From Leptospira meyeri (GTDB lineage Bacteria > Spirochaetota > Leptospiria > Leptospirales > Leptospiraceae): a stretch of DNA of 64,000 nt. This document shows, piece by piece, positions 28,266-37,568 of this stretch (the stretch's first letter is position 1; each line of letters opens with the position of its first letter). Under the pieces are notes generated by a model. The model had not been told where the DNA came from. It worked only from the letters and a program-made list of their open reading frames with translations, and ran no database searches. The position numbers and the translations under genes were made by a program. The stretch covers positions 248,001 through 312,000 of the forward strand of contig NZ_SORO01000002.1 in NCBI RefSeq assembly GCF_004368965.1, given 5' to 3'.

Positions 28266-28493
28266 ATGAAACTGACAGTAAAGGTAAAACCAAATAACAA
28301 ACAACCAGGGTTAGAATTTTTATCCGAAACAGATTGTATTGTGCGTTTGAAGTCACCGCCAGTAGATGGAAAGGCAAACGAAGAATTAATTGAGGTACTT
28401 TCAAAACACTTTCATGTCCCAAAAAAAAATATTTCAATTCTGTCGGGGTTTTCTTCCAAATCAAAATTAGTTTCTATCCTTCCAAAAGATTGA
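28266..28493 (+). CDS. DUF167/UPF0235 (YggU-like) protein
   Basis: 75 residues. The pattern KLTVKVKPNNKQPG ... RLKSPPVDGKANEELIEVLSKHF ... GFSSKSKLV is the full signature of the DUF167 family, a small cytoplasmic alpha/beta protein of unknown function. The conserved PPVDGKAN loop is intact. It has its own promoter region and precedes the ABC exporter operon by 110 bases. Confidence 0.88.
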   Translation: MKLTVKVKPNNKQPGLEFLSETDCIVRLKSPPVDGKANEELIEVLSKHFHVPKKNISILSGFSSKSKLVSILPKD

Positions 28494-28602
28494 GAAACAT
28501 CAACCACTCACGCCAAAAACCCATAAATTTTTCTGTTCACAGAATCTAAGTAAATTACTAGATTTGTAAAATTAAGAGTTCTTTTTGCACTCGTGGTATT
28601 TA

Positions 28603-29316
28603 ATGAAGAAATCGAACACCCTTCTCGAAACAAAAAACCTTGGGAAAACCTACCAAGTAGGTGAGGTACCACTTGTCGCACTTCATTCAGTTAATCTGAA
28701 ATTCAACGAAGGGGAACTTACTGTTATGTTAGGTGCTTCTGGTTCAGGTAAATCAACATTACTCAATATTTTGGGGGGACTAGATACTGCAACGACAGGT
28801 GAAGTTTTTTTTCATGGGAAAACATTGGCTCTCGAAAATGATGAGGGACTCACACAATATCGAAGAAATTATGTTGGATTTGTTTTCCAATTTTATAATT
28901 TAATTCCAAGCCTTACAGCGGAAGAAAACGTCCGTTTGGTGACAGATCTATCAAACCATTCAATGACTCCCCTAGAAGCATTAACACTTGTAAAACTTGC
29001 AGATAGAAAAAACCACTTCCCGGCTCAACTTTCTGGTGGAGAGCAGCAACGAGTAGCGATTGCGCGAGCAATTGCAAAAAGACCAGAGCTTTTGTTATGT
29101 GATGAACCAACAGGTGCTCTCGATTTTAAGACAGGAAGGATTGTTTTAGAAGCTATCACTGGTATCAACCAAGAACTAGGAACAACTACCGTTGTGATCA
29201 CACACAATGAGTCCATTGCCCAAATTGCAGATAGGATTATTTTAGTGAAAGATGGAACGATTGTTTCTGACTCGGTCAATCGTCATAAAAAACCCGTATC
29301 CGAGGTTAGTTGGTGA
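28603..29316 (+). CDS. ABC transporter ATP-binding protein (MacB/LolD type)
   Basis: 237 residues from ATG 28603; a TTG six codons upstream is less likely. Walker A is GASGSGKST, the signature is LSGGEQQRVAIARAI and Walker B is LLLCDEPTGALD, the form typical of the MacB/LolD/SalX branch. The stop overlaps the GTG of the permease (GTGA), and an adaptor gene follows, so this is the ATPase of a three-gene exporter. It powers mechanotransmission-type export of a lipoprotein, peptide or small molecule; the substrate is unknown. Confidence 0.92.
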   Translation: MKKSNTLLETKNLGKTYQVGEVPLVALHSVNLKFNEGELTVMLGASGSGKSTLLNILGGLDTATTGEVFFHGKTLALENDEGLTQYRRNYVGFVFQFYNLIPSLTAEENVRLVTDLSNHSMTPLEALTLVKLADRKNHFPAQLSGGEQQRVAIARAIAKRPELLLCDEPTGALDFKTGRIVLEAITGINQELGTTTVVITHNESIAQIADRIILVKDGTIVSDSVNRHKKPVSEVSW

Positions 29317-31661
29317 TTGGCAGAACATTAAATCTAAAACTCTTAAGAGATTTAAAGGCGATGAGCATGCAAGGACTAACTGTAGGGTTGGTGATTGCAG
29401 CTGGGATCACATATTTTTCCGCTTCTTGGGCTGCTTACTTTTCATTGTTAGATGCTAAACTAAACTTTTACAGCAAACAAAACCTTTGCGAAGGGTTTGT
29501 TTATTTAAATAGAGCACCTTCTTATCTAGAATCTAAAATTCGCGCACTCCCCGGGATCTCTGACTTTGAAACAAGGATCTCAAAAGAAATAGTTTTGGAT
29601 TTTCCAGGTGAAACATACCCTTCTGCTGCACAGTTAATTTCCTTACCTGAACATACAAATACATTATATTTAAAAAAAGGTTTTTTACCAAAACAAAACC
29701 AAGATGTAGTGATTAGTGAAAATTTTGCCAATGCAAATCAATTAGAACCTGGCTCGATTCTTTCTTCCATTATTGGAGGGAAACGAGTATTTCTTCAGGT
29801 AACAGGCGTTGGATTGTCTCCTGAATTTGTGTATGTCTTTAGACCTGGAAATCCAATGCCTGATGACAAACATTATGGAATCATTTGGATGAAACGAGAA
29901 GCGATGGAAGCAAACTTTAATTTCGAAGGTGCTTTTAACCAAGTCATTTTCCATTTTGCTGCAGAAGGAGAAGAAAGGTTACGTACGATGCGAGACCTTG
30001 ATGTTCTGTTGGATGAATACGGAGGATTAGGTGCAAAAGAAAGAAAATTCCTACCTTCTGATTCCTTTTTAAGTGACGAATTTAGACAACTTAGAACAAC
30101 TGCTGTATTTTTACCTGGGATTTTTTTAGCTATTGCTGCTTTTTTATTACACATCATTTCAAATAGACTTATTTCAAAAGAAAGAGAACAAATAGCAACC
30201 TTACGAGCGCTTGGTTACACTTCCCAAGACATCGTTTTTCATTATTTAAAGTTAATCACGTTCATCACAGCATTGAGTAGTCTATTTGGGGTGATAATTG
30301 GTTACTATTTAGGAAATGCAATGACGAGTCTTTATGGAAGATTTTATAAATTCCCACAATTAGTTCCAATTTTCCCTCCCCTACTCGCTTTATTCAGTGT
30401 TAGTTTTGGAATTTTAATTGGAGGACTTGGTACGATCTTTTCATTACGAACTATCATAAAATTAGATCCAGCACAAGCCATGCGACCTGCTCCTCCTGGG
30501 ACATATACAATTTCTTTTTGGGAAAGTTGGATCACAAATCTAAGAACGATCCAAAGAATGGTTTTTAGAAATCTTTTCAAAAGACCAACTCGAACTATCC
30601 TTACTATTTTAGGTTTATCCACTTCTATCATGATTATGATCATTGGAAATTTTATACAAGATACAGTTGGAACTTTGCTCGACTTGCAATTTAATACAAT
30701 CCAAAGAGAAACACTTACTTTAGTTTTTAGGATCCCAGTAGAAGATTCTATATTGTTTGATTTAAAAGAAAAAAAGGGAGTATTTATAGCAGAAGGACAA
30801 CGTTCCATACCGATCAAAATAACTAAAAATAGGAAATCAAAAGATACAGTTCTAACGGGTATTTCTGATGATTCTGATTTAAGAAGAATTTTAAATCATG
30901 ACTTACATCCCATCAGTATCCCTGTCTATGGAATTATGATGAACACTGAACTTGCGAACAAATTGGAAATCCAAAAAGGAGAAACAGTTCTTATTGAAAC
31001 ATTGGATGGGGAAAAAAGGAAAATCCATGTTACTGTTTCTGCTTTCGCAAATGAAATTTTAGGGCAAGGTGTGTTTATCACTCGAAAGAATCTCAATCGG
31101 ATGTTAGACGAAGGTAGTTTGATCAATTTAGCATTACTAAAAACGGATCCTATAGAAGATAAAAACTTAATTGAAGAGTTTAAAGACAATCCGCTAGTGA
31201 TTGGTTTGTTTTCAAAGTCAGCAATCCTCACTGCATTTAAGGAAGTGATGCAAAGATCTCTCCAATCAACATCTGTTGTTATTTTAATATTTACAATTAT
31301 CATTTCAATAGGGGTAATATATAATACTGCTATGATTACTCTTTCAGAACGTATTTATGAATTAGGAAGTTTGCGAATTCTAGGATTCAGCCTAAAGGAA
31401 GTTTTTGAAATTATTGCTTGGGAACTCACTTGGCAAATTTTAGTGGCAATCCCAATTGGTTGTTTTTTAGGAAATAAAGTTGCAAATTTAATATTAAACA
31501 GCAATGAAACAGAAGGATTTAAAGTTCCAGTAGTAATTTTCCCATCTACCTACTATTATTCAATCCTTCTAGCATTATTTACCGCAGCAATTAGCTTTGT
31601 GATCGTATATCGAAAATTAAAAACAATGGATTTATTAAGTGTACTCAAGGTAAGAGAATAA
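29313..31661 (+). CDS. FtsX/MacB-type ABC transporter permease with two FtsX units
   Basis: About 782 residues, GTG start at 29313 within the GTGA overlap with the ATPase gene. An N-terminal helix and a large periplasmic domain are followed by three helices (about 265-385). A second copy of the same arrangement follows, with a helix at about 440, a periplasmic part and three final helices at 650-770. The duplicated FtsX layout is typical of DevC/LolE-like exporters in Leptospira and Bacteroidetes. It should form the membrane part of the exporter with the ATPase before it and the HlyD-like adaptor after it. Confidence 0.88.
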   Translation: MIGRTLNLKLLRDLKAMSMQGLTVGLVIAAGITYFSASWAAYFSLLDAKLNFYSKQNLCEGFVYLNRAPSYLESKIRALPGISDFETRISKEIVLDFPGETYPSAAQLISLPEHTNTLYLKKGFLPKQNQDVVISENFANANQLEPGSILSSIIGGKRVFLQVTGVGLSPEFVYVFRPGNPMPDDKHYGIIWMKREAMEANFNFEGAFNQVIFHFAAEGEERLRTMRDLDVLLDEYGGLGAKERKFLPSDSFLSDEFRQLRTTAVFLPGIFLAIAAFLLHIISNRLISKEREQIATLRALGYTSQDIVFHYLKLITFITALSSLFGVIIGYYLGNAMTSLYGRFYKFPQLVPIFPPLLALFSVSFGILIGGLGTIFSLRTIIKLDPAQAMRPAPPGTYTISFWESWITNLRTIQRMVFRNLFKRPTRTILTILGLSTSIMIMIIGNFIQDTVGTLLDLQFNTIQRETLTLVFRIPVEDSILFDLKEKKGVFIAEGQRSIPIKITKNRKSKDTVLTGISDDSDLRRILNHDLHPISIPVYGIMMNTELANKLEIQKGETVLIETLDGEKRKIHVTVSAFANEILGQGVFITRKNLNRMLDEGSLINLALLKTDPIEDKNLIEEFKDNPLVIGLFSKSAILTAFKEVMQRSLQSTSVVILIFTIIISIGVIYNTAMITLSERIYELGSLRILGFSLKEVFEIIAWELTWQILVAIPIGCFLGNKVANLILNSNETEGFKVPVVIFPSTYYYSILLALFTAAISFVIVYRKLKTMDLLSVLKVRE

Positions 31662-31662
31662 T

Positions 31663-32538
31663 ATGACAAAAGAAAAAATATTTGATTTGATCAAAACAAA
31701 AAACGCCAAAATCGCCATTGGCGTCTCATTTTTTATAGTTATTTCTTTTTTAATTTTAAAAAAAGACCCAAAGCCTGTGGAAGTATCAGTCGTAGCCCAA
31801 GGTATTTACAAACAAATACTGTCAGTTCAAGGCAAAACAAAAATCAAAGAGCTATATACTGCCTACTCTCCAGTAAATGGTGTTATGCGAAGAGTAGAAT
31901 TACATGCTGGCGATAAAGTTTCAAAGGGTATGACTTTAGTCACCGTTGACTGGGACATCATCAAAACAATAAAAGCAACTGCCAACGGTCAAATTTTAAA
32001 AGTATACCGTGAAAGTGCTGGCCCAGTCGCTATGGGTGAGCGAATTTTAGATTACGGAGACATTACCAAAATTGATGTGTCTGCGTTTATACTATCAGAG
32101 GATATGCCAGATTTAGATCTCAATGACAAAGTTTTACTTACTGGATTCGGAGATCAAACATTAGAAGGGCGAGTATCCATCATAGAGCCTTCTGCTATAA
32201 CTAAAATTTCATCATTAGGCGTAGAAGAACAAAGGGTTCCTATATCGATTGAATTCAACCCACCACACGGGATAGGTGATGGCTATGAACTGGAATGTAA
32301 AATCATCCTATTTGAGAAACCAGACGCAATAGTCATACCTACTTCCGCATTGTTTCGTGAAGATGAGAAATGGGCAGTGTTTATAGTCGAAAAAAAGAGA
32401 GCCAAACTTCGATTTGTTGAGGTAGAGCATCAAAGTGAAGGAACCAGTATGATCAGAAGTGGCCTTACTGTTGGCGAATCAGTAATACTTTACCCAGGCG
32501 ATACAGTGGTCGATGGAACTAAAGTTGTACCCGAATAG
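31663..32538 (+). CDS. HlyD/MacA-type membrane fusion (periplasmic adaptor) protein
   Basis: 291 residues. One N-terminal membrane anchor (about 16-36, IAIGVSFFIVISFLIL) is followed by a lipoyl-like half motif (ELHAGDKVSKGMTLVTVD, then TANGQILKVYRESAGPV) and beta-barrel domains. The alpha-helical hairpin between the lipoyl halves is almost absent, so the protein is short for the family and may not reach an outer-membrane channel. The start is one base after the permease stop. No outer-membrane TolC homologue is nearby. Confidence 0.83.
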   Translation: MTKEKIFDLIKTKNAKIAIGVSFFIVISFLILKKDPKPVEVSVVAQGIYKQILSVQGKTKIKELYTAYSPVNGVMRRVELHAGDKVSKGMTLVTVDWDIIKTIKATANGQILKVYRESAGPVAMGERILDYGDITKIDVSAFILSEDMPDLDLNDKVLLTGFGDQTLEGRVSIIEPSAITKISSLGVEEQRVPISIEFNPPHGIGDGYELECKIILFEKPDAIVIPTSALFREDEKWAVFIVEKKRAKLRFVEVEHQSEGTSMIRSGLTVGESVILYPGDTVVDGTKVVPE

Positions 32539-34321
32539 GAACACTTGACTCTCTAGGTAAGGTGATATAAAATTGAGAACCCTTACCTAATTCACTTTCC
32601 ACGCGAATACTGCCACCGTGCTTTTCAATAAATTCTTTACACAAAATCAAACCTAGAGCAGTCCCTCTTTCTCCAATTGTACCGGGCATACTTGTTTGTT
32701 TGGCATCAATACGAAATAACTTTTTACGAATTTCTTCATTGATACCAATACCAAAATCAGTTATACAAATTTGAATATCATTATCTATCGATTCTGCCGA
32801 AATCCTAATTTCACCACCTGGCTGAGAATACTTGACCGCATTGGAGATCAGATTTCTAAGTATTGTTTCTATCATTTTTTCGTCTGCATAAGCTGTTGTC
32901 TTAGGATCAACTGAGTTCTTTGCTATTATAGATTTGTTTTGAATAGAAAAAGATACAGAAGCTATTGCCGATTCTATCGAGCGATATAAAGAGATATGCT
33001 CAGGAAAAAAAGAAACTTCTCCAGTTTGTGATCTTGCCCAAGTGAGTAAGTTTTCTAAAAGATTATAAATTTCACCGGAAGATTGGAAAAGAATACTCAA
33101 ATCGTTTTTCGTGCGTTTTAAGGGTCTTGTATCCAAATCTTCTAAAATCATACCAGCAAAGGTATTCATACCCCCAATCGGGCCTTTTAAATCATGCGCA
33201 ATGATTGAAAAAAATTTATCCTTAGTATGATTCAATAATTGTAATTGGGAAAAAAATTTGTCTTTTTCTATTTCTGCTTTTTTTCTTTTATCAATGTTTC
33301 TCGAAACACCTAATATACTAATCGAACCATTTGGATTCCATTGAAACACTGTATTTGCTTCGATCCATATCGTTGAGCCATCTTTACAGTATTGTTCCAC
33401 TTCATCGCTGAATGGTTTTCTCTCTCCTGTTTTCCTAAATTCTTGGATTCTATTTGGCAACACATCCATTATATATTTAAATGAAGTTGGTGTAAAGGAC
33501 TCCTGCACTGAATGAAGAGCTGCCTCTCCCGATGTAAAACCTGTAATGTTAACTATCGAAGGACTAACATAAATATACTTTTGATCATCATAATTCAATA
33601 CCCAAATTACATCAGAAGTATTTTCTGCAAGCAAACGATATTTCTGTTCACTTTCTTCTTGGCCTTTAATGAATATATCAATACACATCATCAAAAAACC
33701 AAATGTCATCATGACAGAAGTTACATAAAAAAACAAATAGGTGAAATCTTGAATGGGCCCTTTACCAAATGCTATTTGAGAAACAGAAACATCGGCGAAA
33801 GTATAATATATAAAACGAAAAAATAAAAATATACCACAAGCTAAATAGAAAAAAGCTGCAAAATGACTAGAAAGTCTCGCTTTTCTATTTGCAGCTAATA
33901 TGGTTTTGGAGGACAATATGAGTTGGATAGAAGCTGCAAAAGATATTAAGGAAATACGATATTTTGGTGCAAAATCAGAGAATTGATGAAATACCAACAA
34001 AACAAATACTAAGACAACGGAAAAAAGTCCGGATTTCCACATTGTCTTTCGATCAAACATTGAAAGTATGATGTTATTAGAATAAACAAGTGATAAAAGA
34101 ATTAGAGAGTTTCCTGCACTGATAGAAATCCAGTCCGGGATAACACCTCGGAGAGCACCCATCACTACCCACCCCAACGCCTGTAGCAATGTGGCAATTG
34201 ACCAATCTTTAACAAAACGAAGCCTTTGGAAATAGCCTCTTGCGGCAAACCAAAGTCCCCCAGACATTAGCAAACATCCAACGATGTTTATAAATACAAC
34301 TGTGCGAGGGTCTATGTTCAT
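32519..34321 (-). CDS. Membrane PAS sensor histidine kinase
   Basis: 600 residues. The first 215 hold about seven hydrophobic helices. A PAS domain lies at about 225-345 (DVIWVLNYDDQKYIYVSPSI). HisKA has the H-box SIIAHDLKGPIGG and the ATPase has the N-box LRNLISNAVKYS, G1 DFGIGI and a G2 region GTALGLILCKEF. No response regulator sits directly beside it; the nearest receiver-containing gene is the GGDEF regulator at 37.6 kb. Its 3' end overlaps the adaptor gene by 20 bases. Confidence 0.88.
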   Translation of the reverse strand: MNIDPRTVVFINIVGCLLMSGGLWFAARGYFQRLRFVKDWSIATLLQALGWVVMGALRGVIPDWISISAGNSLILLSLVYSNNIILSMFDRKTMWKSGLFSVVLVFVLLVFHQFSDFAPKYRISLISFAASIQLILSSKTILAANRKARLSSHFAAFFYLACGIFLFFRFIYYTFADVSVSQIAFGKGPIQDFTYLFFYVTSVMMTFGFLMMCIDIFIKGQEESEQKYRLLAENTSDVIWVLNYDDQKYIYVSPSIVNITGFTSGEAALHSVQESFTPTSFKYIMDVLPNRIQEFRKTGERKPFSDEVEQYCKDGSTIWIEANTVFQWNPNGSISILGVSRNIDKRKKAEIEKDKFFSQLQLLNHTKDKFFSIIAHDLKGPIGGMNTFAGMILEDLDTRPLKRTKNDLSILFQSSGEIYNLLENLLTWARSQTGEVSFFPEHISLYRSIESAIASVSFSIQNKSIIAKNSVDPKTTAYADEKMIETILRNLISNAVKYSQPGGEIRISAESIDNDIQICITDFGIGINEEIRKKLFRIDAKQTSMPGTIGERGTALGLILCKEFIEKHGGSIRVESELGKGSQFYITLPRESSVPIRVQL

Positions 34322-34454
34322 TGAAGTTAGGAGAAACCCGGGTTTTCAAATAAATATTTTTAAGGTTCGTAATTTTATCAACTACAAATGAGGCATGATT
34401 GGTGATTTTTACTAACTTTAAAAGCCACACAGCCAGAAAACTACCATTAGGTGG

Positions 34455-34982
34455 TCAAAAAGAATCCAAAAGATACGACAATAAAGATTCAAATTCCTTT
34501 TGATTATTTGGATTTTTTTTTACTTTTTGTTTTTTAAGGTGAAGAAAAGAAAACGCAAGCGCATTGCCATGAATAAAATCAATTAAGATGTTTAAGGTTT
34601 TTCGGATATTTGCTTTTGGATAAACCTTCACAATTAAATATTCTAAGGTTTGATTAAATCTCACAACAGAAGGAAACCCATTATAGGAATTTTTAATTAG
34701 GTATAGAGACATTCCTGGGTATTCGAGAAATAATTTCCAATATTCAACTAAAATTCTTTTTAGATATGTTTTCGAATGTTTTTCAACGACAATAACCTGA
34801 CCATGGAACCGATTGAAGATTTGTTCGACCATTGCAAGAGTTAATGCATCTTTATTTTCGAAATAATGGTAAACAGCCATCGGGTCTAAACCTAAATTTG
34901 CTGCTAATTTCCGCATACTAAAGGATTCGTATCCATCTTTTTCACATATTTTCAGCGCGGTTTGAATTATTTTTTGTTTCAT
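34455..34982 (-). CDS. TetR-family transcriptional regulator
   Basis: 175 residues from ATG 34982. The helix-turn-helix is at residues 20-55 (FSMRKLAANLGLDPMAVYHYFENKDAL). The C-terminal ligand domain is typical in length and ends with a lysine-rich stretch. It is divergent from the RibD-C gene. Two palindromes TCTAC-N3-GTAGA lie between the two starts, which makes autoregulation and control of the neighbour likely. The ligand is unknown. Confidence 0.88.
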   Translation of the reverse strand: MKQKIIQTALKICEKDGYESFSMRKLAANLGLDPMAVYHYFENKDALTLAMVEQIFNRFHGQVIVVEKHSKTYLKRILVEYWKLFLEYPGMSLYLIKNSYNGFPSVVRFNQTLEYLIVKVYPKANIRKTLNILIDFIHGNALAFSFLHLKKQKVKKNPNNQKEFESLLSYLLDSF

Positions 34983-34996
34983 TTTTATCCAGTCTA

Positions 34997-35029
34997 TTCT
35001 ACAATGTAGAAAAAAGTCTACGCCGTAGA
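34997..35029. promoter_or_regulatory. Two TetR operator palindromes, TCTAC-N3-GTAGA
   Basis: TTCTACAATGTAGAA at 34997-35011 and TCTACGCCGTAGA at 35017-35029 are perfect palindromes around a 3-base centre, with centres 19 bases apart. They fill the 59-base gap between the divergent starts at 34982 and 35042. Confidence 0.8.
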
Positions 35030-35041
35030 ATAGTACAAAAT

Positions 35042-35575
35042 ATGATACAGTATAAAGCATTTATTGCAAGCAGTTTAGACGGTTATATCGCAAGAAAAAA
35101 TGGGGCTCTCGATTGGCTCACTTCAGATGAATTTAAGTTAGATCAGGATGACTTTGGATATTCAGCCTTCATAAGAGCGATTGATTGTATTGTTATGGGT
35201 AGGGTGACATTTGAGTCTGTTCTTGGCTTTGAACCATATCCATTTGTTTCCACCCCTGTTTACGTTTTCACTCACAATCCCGATTACAAATTTGAGTCTC
35301 AATATCCAATTTATATATTTAATGGAACGATAAAAAACTTAACGACAACTTTAGTGAAAAAGCAGATCAGATCAGCTTATGTTGATGGAGGGAAGTTGAT
35401 TCAGCATTTTATCAAAGAACGAGCGCTAGATGAGATCACAATCACACGGATCCCGGTTTTACTTGGCTCAGGTCTTCCTCTTTTCGGTGATTTAGCCCAA
35501 GACCAAAAACTAGAGCACATAAAAACTTTAACTTTTCCCAATGGATTTGTCCAATCCAAGTATCATCTGAAGTAA
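35042..35575 (+). CDS. Dihydrofolate reductase-like (RibD C-terminal family) protein
   Basis: 177 residues. The start KAFIASSLDGYIARKNGALDW, the block DCIVMGRVTFE, and the YVDGGKLIQHFIKERALDE and TRIPVLLGSGLPLF motifs are those of the RibD-C/DfrA-like family that binds NADPH. Members act as pyrimidine reductases or reductases of unknown substrate. The divergent TetR gene and shared operators suggest an inducible enzyme. Its own substrate is not evident. Confidence 0.85.
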   Translation: MIQYKAFIASSLDGYIARKNGALDWLTSDEFKLDQDDFGYSAFIRAIDCIVMGRVTFESVLGFEPYPFVSTPVYVFTHNPDYKFESQYPIYIFNGTIKNLTTTLVKKQIRSAYVDGGKLIQHFIKERALDEITITRIPVLLGSGLPLFGDLAQDQKLEHIKTLTFPNGFVQSKYHLK

Positions 35576-35665
35576 TATGAACTTTTTGAAAGAAAACTTT
35601 TGGAAAAATAATCTTTGATTGAAGGAAAGAAGAATTTGTGTTAGAGGTTTTAAGACAAACCCACA

Positions 35666-35706
35666 AGCCCGCCTCCACCACCCTATTCAGGGTGGGGGCT
35701 TTCCCG
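35666..35706 (+). terminator. GC-rich hairpin between the RibD-C and SpoU genes
   Basis: CCACCC-TATTCA-GGGTGG (35678-35695) lies inside a longer GCCC...GGGC context and is followed only by TTT. It may terminate the RibD-C transcript or mark a dispersed repeat. The local base composition is much richer in GC than the neighbours. Confidence 0.4.
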
Positions 35707-35721
35707 GGCCAATGAGACATA

Positions 35722-36519
35722 ATGCAATACATCCACTCCCCTCAGGACCCCAGGCTTGCCGATTACCAACTCCTCAAAGCAAAAGAAGAAACTTCGGATA
35801 AATTCATTGCCGACCATGAAAAAACTGCCGTTCGCCTCTTAAATTCTTCTCTTTCAGTGGAATCCGTATTCTGTATGCCCAAATACTGGGAAAAACACAA
35901 AGAATTAATCCTATCAAGAATACCAGACGTTAACCGTTGTTTTATTGCCGATAAACAAGTGTTTGAAGAGACGATTGGATTTTCTGTACACCAAGGATTT
36001 ATGGCTGTTGGTTATCAAAAATGGAGTGAATTGTCTAAAGCAACTGCACCGATTTTATTCGTGAACTCAATCGTCGATAGTGAAAACATTGGCTCTATTA
36101 TCCGTTCTGCAGCAGCCTTTGGTATCAAAACCATTCTTTTTGACAATAAGTCTGCCTCACCATATCTACGAAGAAGTGTCAGAGTGTCCATGGGATCTCT
36201 TTTCCAGATTCAACTAGTTCGCACTTATAATTCAACTGAAACAATCAACACTCTCAAAGAAACTGGACATACAATATTATCTCTTAGCCTTCCTCGAGAA
36301 GGGAAAATCTTATCATCAAAAATTCAATCAATCTATGAAACAGGTAAACAAACAAAATTTGTATTGGTACTTGGTAATGAAGCAGAAGGAATCGAATCAA
36401 ACATTCTCAATCTCTCGGACAAATTGGTTTACATTCCAATGAAAAATCAAATTGATTCTTTAAATGTATCTCATGCTTTCGCAGTTGCATTATCACATCT
36501 GGTTGATGCGCCCTTCTAA
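35722..36519 (+). CDS. TrmH/SpoU-family RNA 2'-O-methyltransferase
   Basis: 265 residues. The C-terminal SPOUT knot is clear: NSIVDSENIGSIIRSAAAFG (motif 1), LVLGNEAEGI (motif 2) and VYIPMKNQIDSLNVSHAFAVAL (motif 3). The N-terminal 100 residues form an L30e-like RNA-binding part. The enzyme methylates a ribose in tRNA or rRNA using S-adenosylmethionine. Family members cannot be separated by eye, so the target nucleotide is unknown. It converges on the kinase gene with a 4-base overlap. Confidence 0.9.
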   Translation: MQYIHSPQDPRLADYQLLKAKEETSDKFIADHEKTAVRLLNSSLSVESVFCMPKYWEKHKELILSRIPDVNRCFIADKQVFEETIGFSVHQGFMAVGYQKWSELSKATAPILFVNSIVDSENIGSIIRSAAAFGIKTILFDNKSASPYLRRSVRVSMGSLFQIQLVRTYNSTETINTLKETGHTILSLSLPREGKILSSKIQSIYETGKQTKFVLVLGNEAEGIESNILNLSDKLVYIPMKNQIDSLNVSHAFAVALSHLVDAPF

Positions 36520-37559
36520 TTTTCCCAATCCCAAAAAAAATCTTTGTTTGTCATCTCAGGCTCAATATTACCTTGATTTGAAACCTCAATCGACTGCTCT
36601 TCCAAATCCTTTTTAGCAGACTCCAAATCCAAAGTTTCTTTTAACCAATATTCTTCTGTACCAAAATGAGGGAATAAAGATGGAAATGAAGGATCTTCCC
36701 AGCGTTTCGCAATCCATGCAGCATAATGTATGTATCTAATGATTCGAAGTGGTTCCACCAATTGTAACCAGTTTTCATCAAACTCTGCAAACATCGTATA
36801 ACCTTGTAAAAAACCAAATACATCATTCTTTCGATCTGATTCACCCAATGGAAGCAACATCCAAAAATCTTGTATAATTGGTCCCATCAAAAAATCATCA
36901 AAATCCAAAAGACTATAACCGTCAGATGAAACGAGCAAATTCCCTTTATGGCAATCTCCATGAATTCTTTGAAAAGGAATTTGATATTCTTTCACTAAAG
37001 ATTCAAAAATTTCGAAAGACCTAAGAGCAGTTACTTGGTATCGCTCTGCCAAAGTTTTGTTTGGAATTAATCCTTTACCTAAAATAAAGTTTAAAGAATT
37101 TAAACCATAAGAAGGGATATCAAGGGTTGGTCTATGCACCGAACCGAGTTTTTTCCCAACCGCATGGACTCGACCGAGGAGCGCACCTACTCTTTCTAAA
37201 TCACCTCCGGCAATTTCTTCCACAATCCGACCATTCCGCAAAGGCCAAATGGCAAAATAAATTCCTGACCATTCAAATAAAGTTTTACCTTTTAAAGTGA
37301 TTGGAGTTAACACCGGAATTTCTTCCAAGGAAAGTTCCAAGAGAAACCGGTGTTCTTCTAAAATTTGGTCATAACTCCATTTACCTGGTCGATAAAACTT
37401 TACTACGATTCTTCCCGCATTCGATGTTTCAATATCATAAACTCGATTTTCAACACTGTTCAAGGGATAAAATCTACCTGTAGTTTCATATCCCAATGAT
37501 TCTAAAGCATTTAGTATGGAATCAGGTGTTAGTTGGTAAAAAGAGTGATTGATATTCAA
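36516..37559 (-). CDS. srkA: Stress response kinase A-like Ser/Thr kinase (SrkA/YihE)
   Basis: 347 residues. An aminoglycoside-phosphotransferase-like fold is shown by the catalytic loop IHGDCHKGNLL at about 200 and the metal-binding LLDFDDF that follows. The N-terminus has YPLNSVENRVYDIE and the ATP lysine in RIVVKFYRPGKW. Length and motifs match SrkA/YihE, a protein kinase that counters stress-induced death in Gram-negative bacteria. It lies 9 bases after the regulator gene upstream on the same strand, so co-transcription with the diguanylate cyclase is likely. Confidence 0.88.
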   Translation of the reverse strand: MNINHSFYQLTPDSILNALESLGYETTGRFYPLNSVENRVYDIETSNAGRIVVKFYRPGKWSYDQILEEHRFLLELSLEEIPVLTPITLKGKTLFEWSGIYFAIWPLRNGRIVEEIAGGDLERVGALLGRVHAVGKKLGSVHRPTLDIPSYGLNSLNFILGKGLIPNKTLAERYQVTALRSFEIFESLVKEYQIPFQRIHGDCHKGNLLVSSDGYSLLDFDDFLMGPIIQDFWMLLPLGESDRKNDVFGFLQGYTMFAEFDENWLQLVEPLRIIRYIHYAAWIAKRWEDPSFPSLFPHFGTEEYWLKETLDLESAKKDLEEQSIEVSNQGNIEPEMTNKDFFWDWEN

Positions 37560-37568
37560 TTTGATAAA

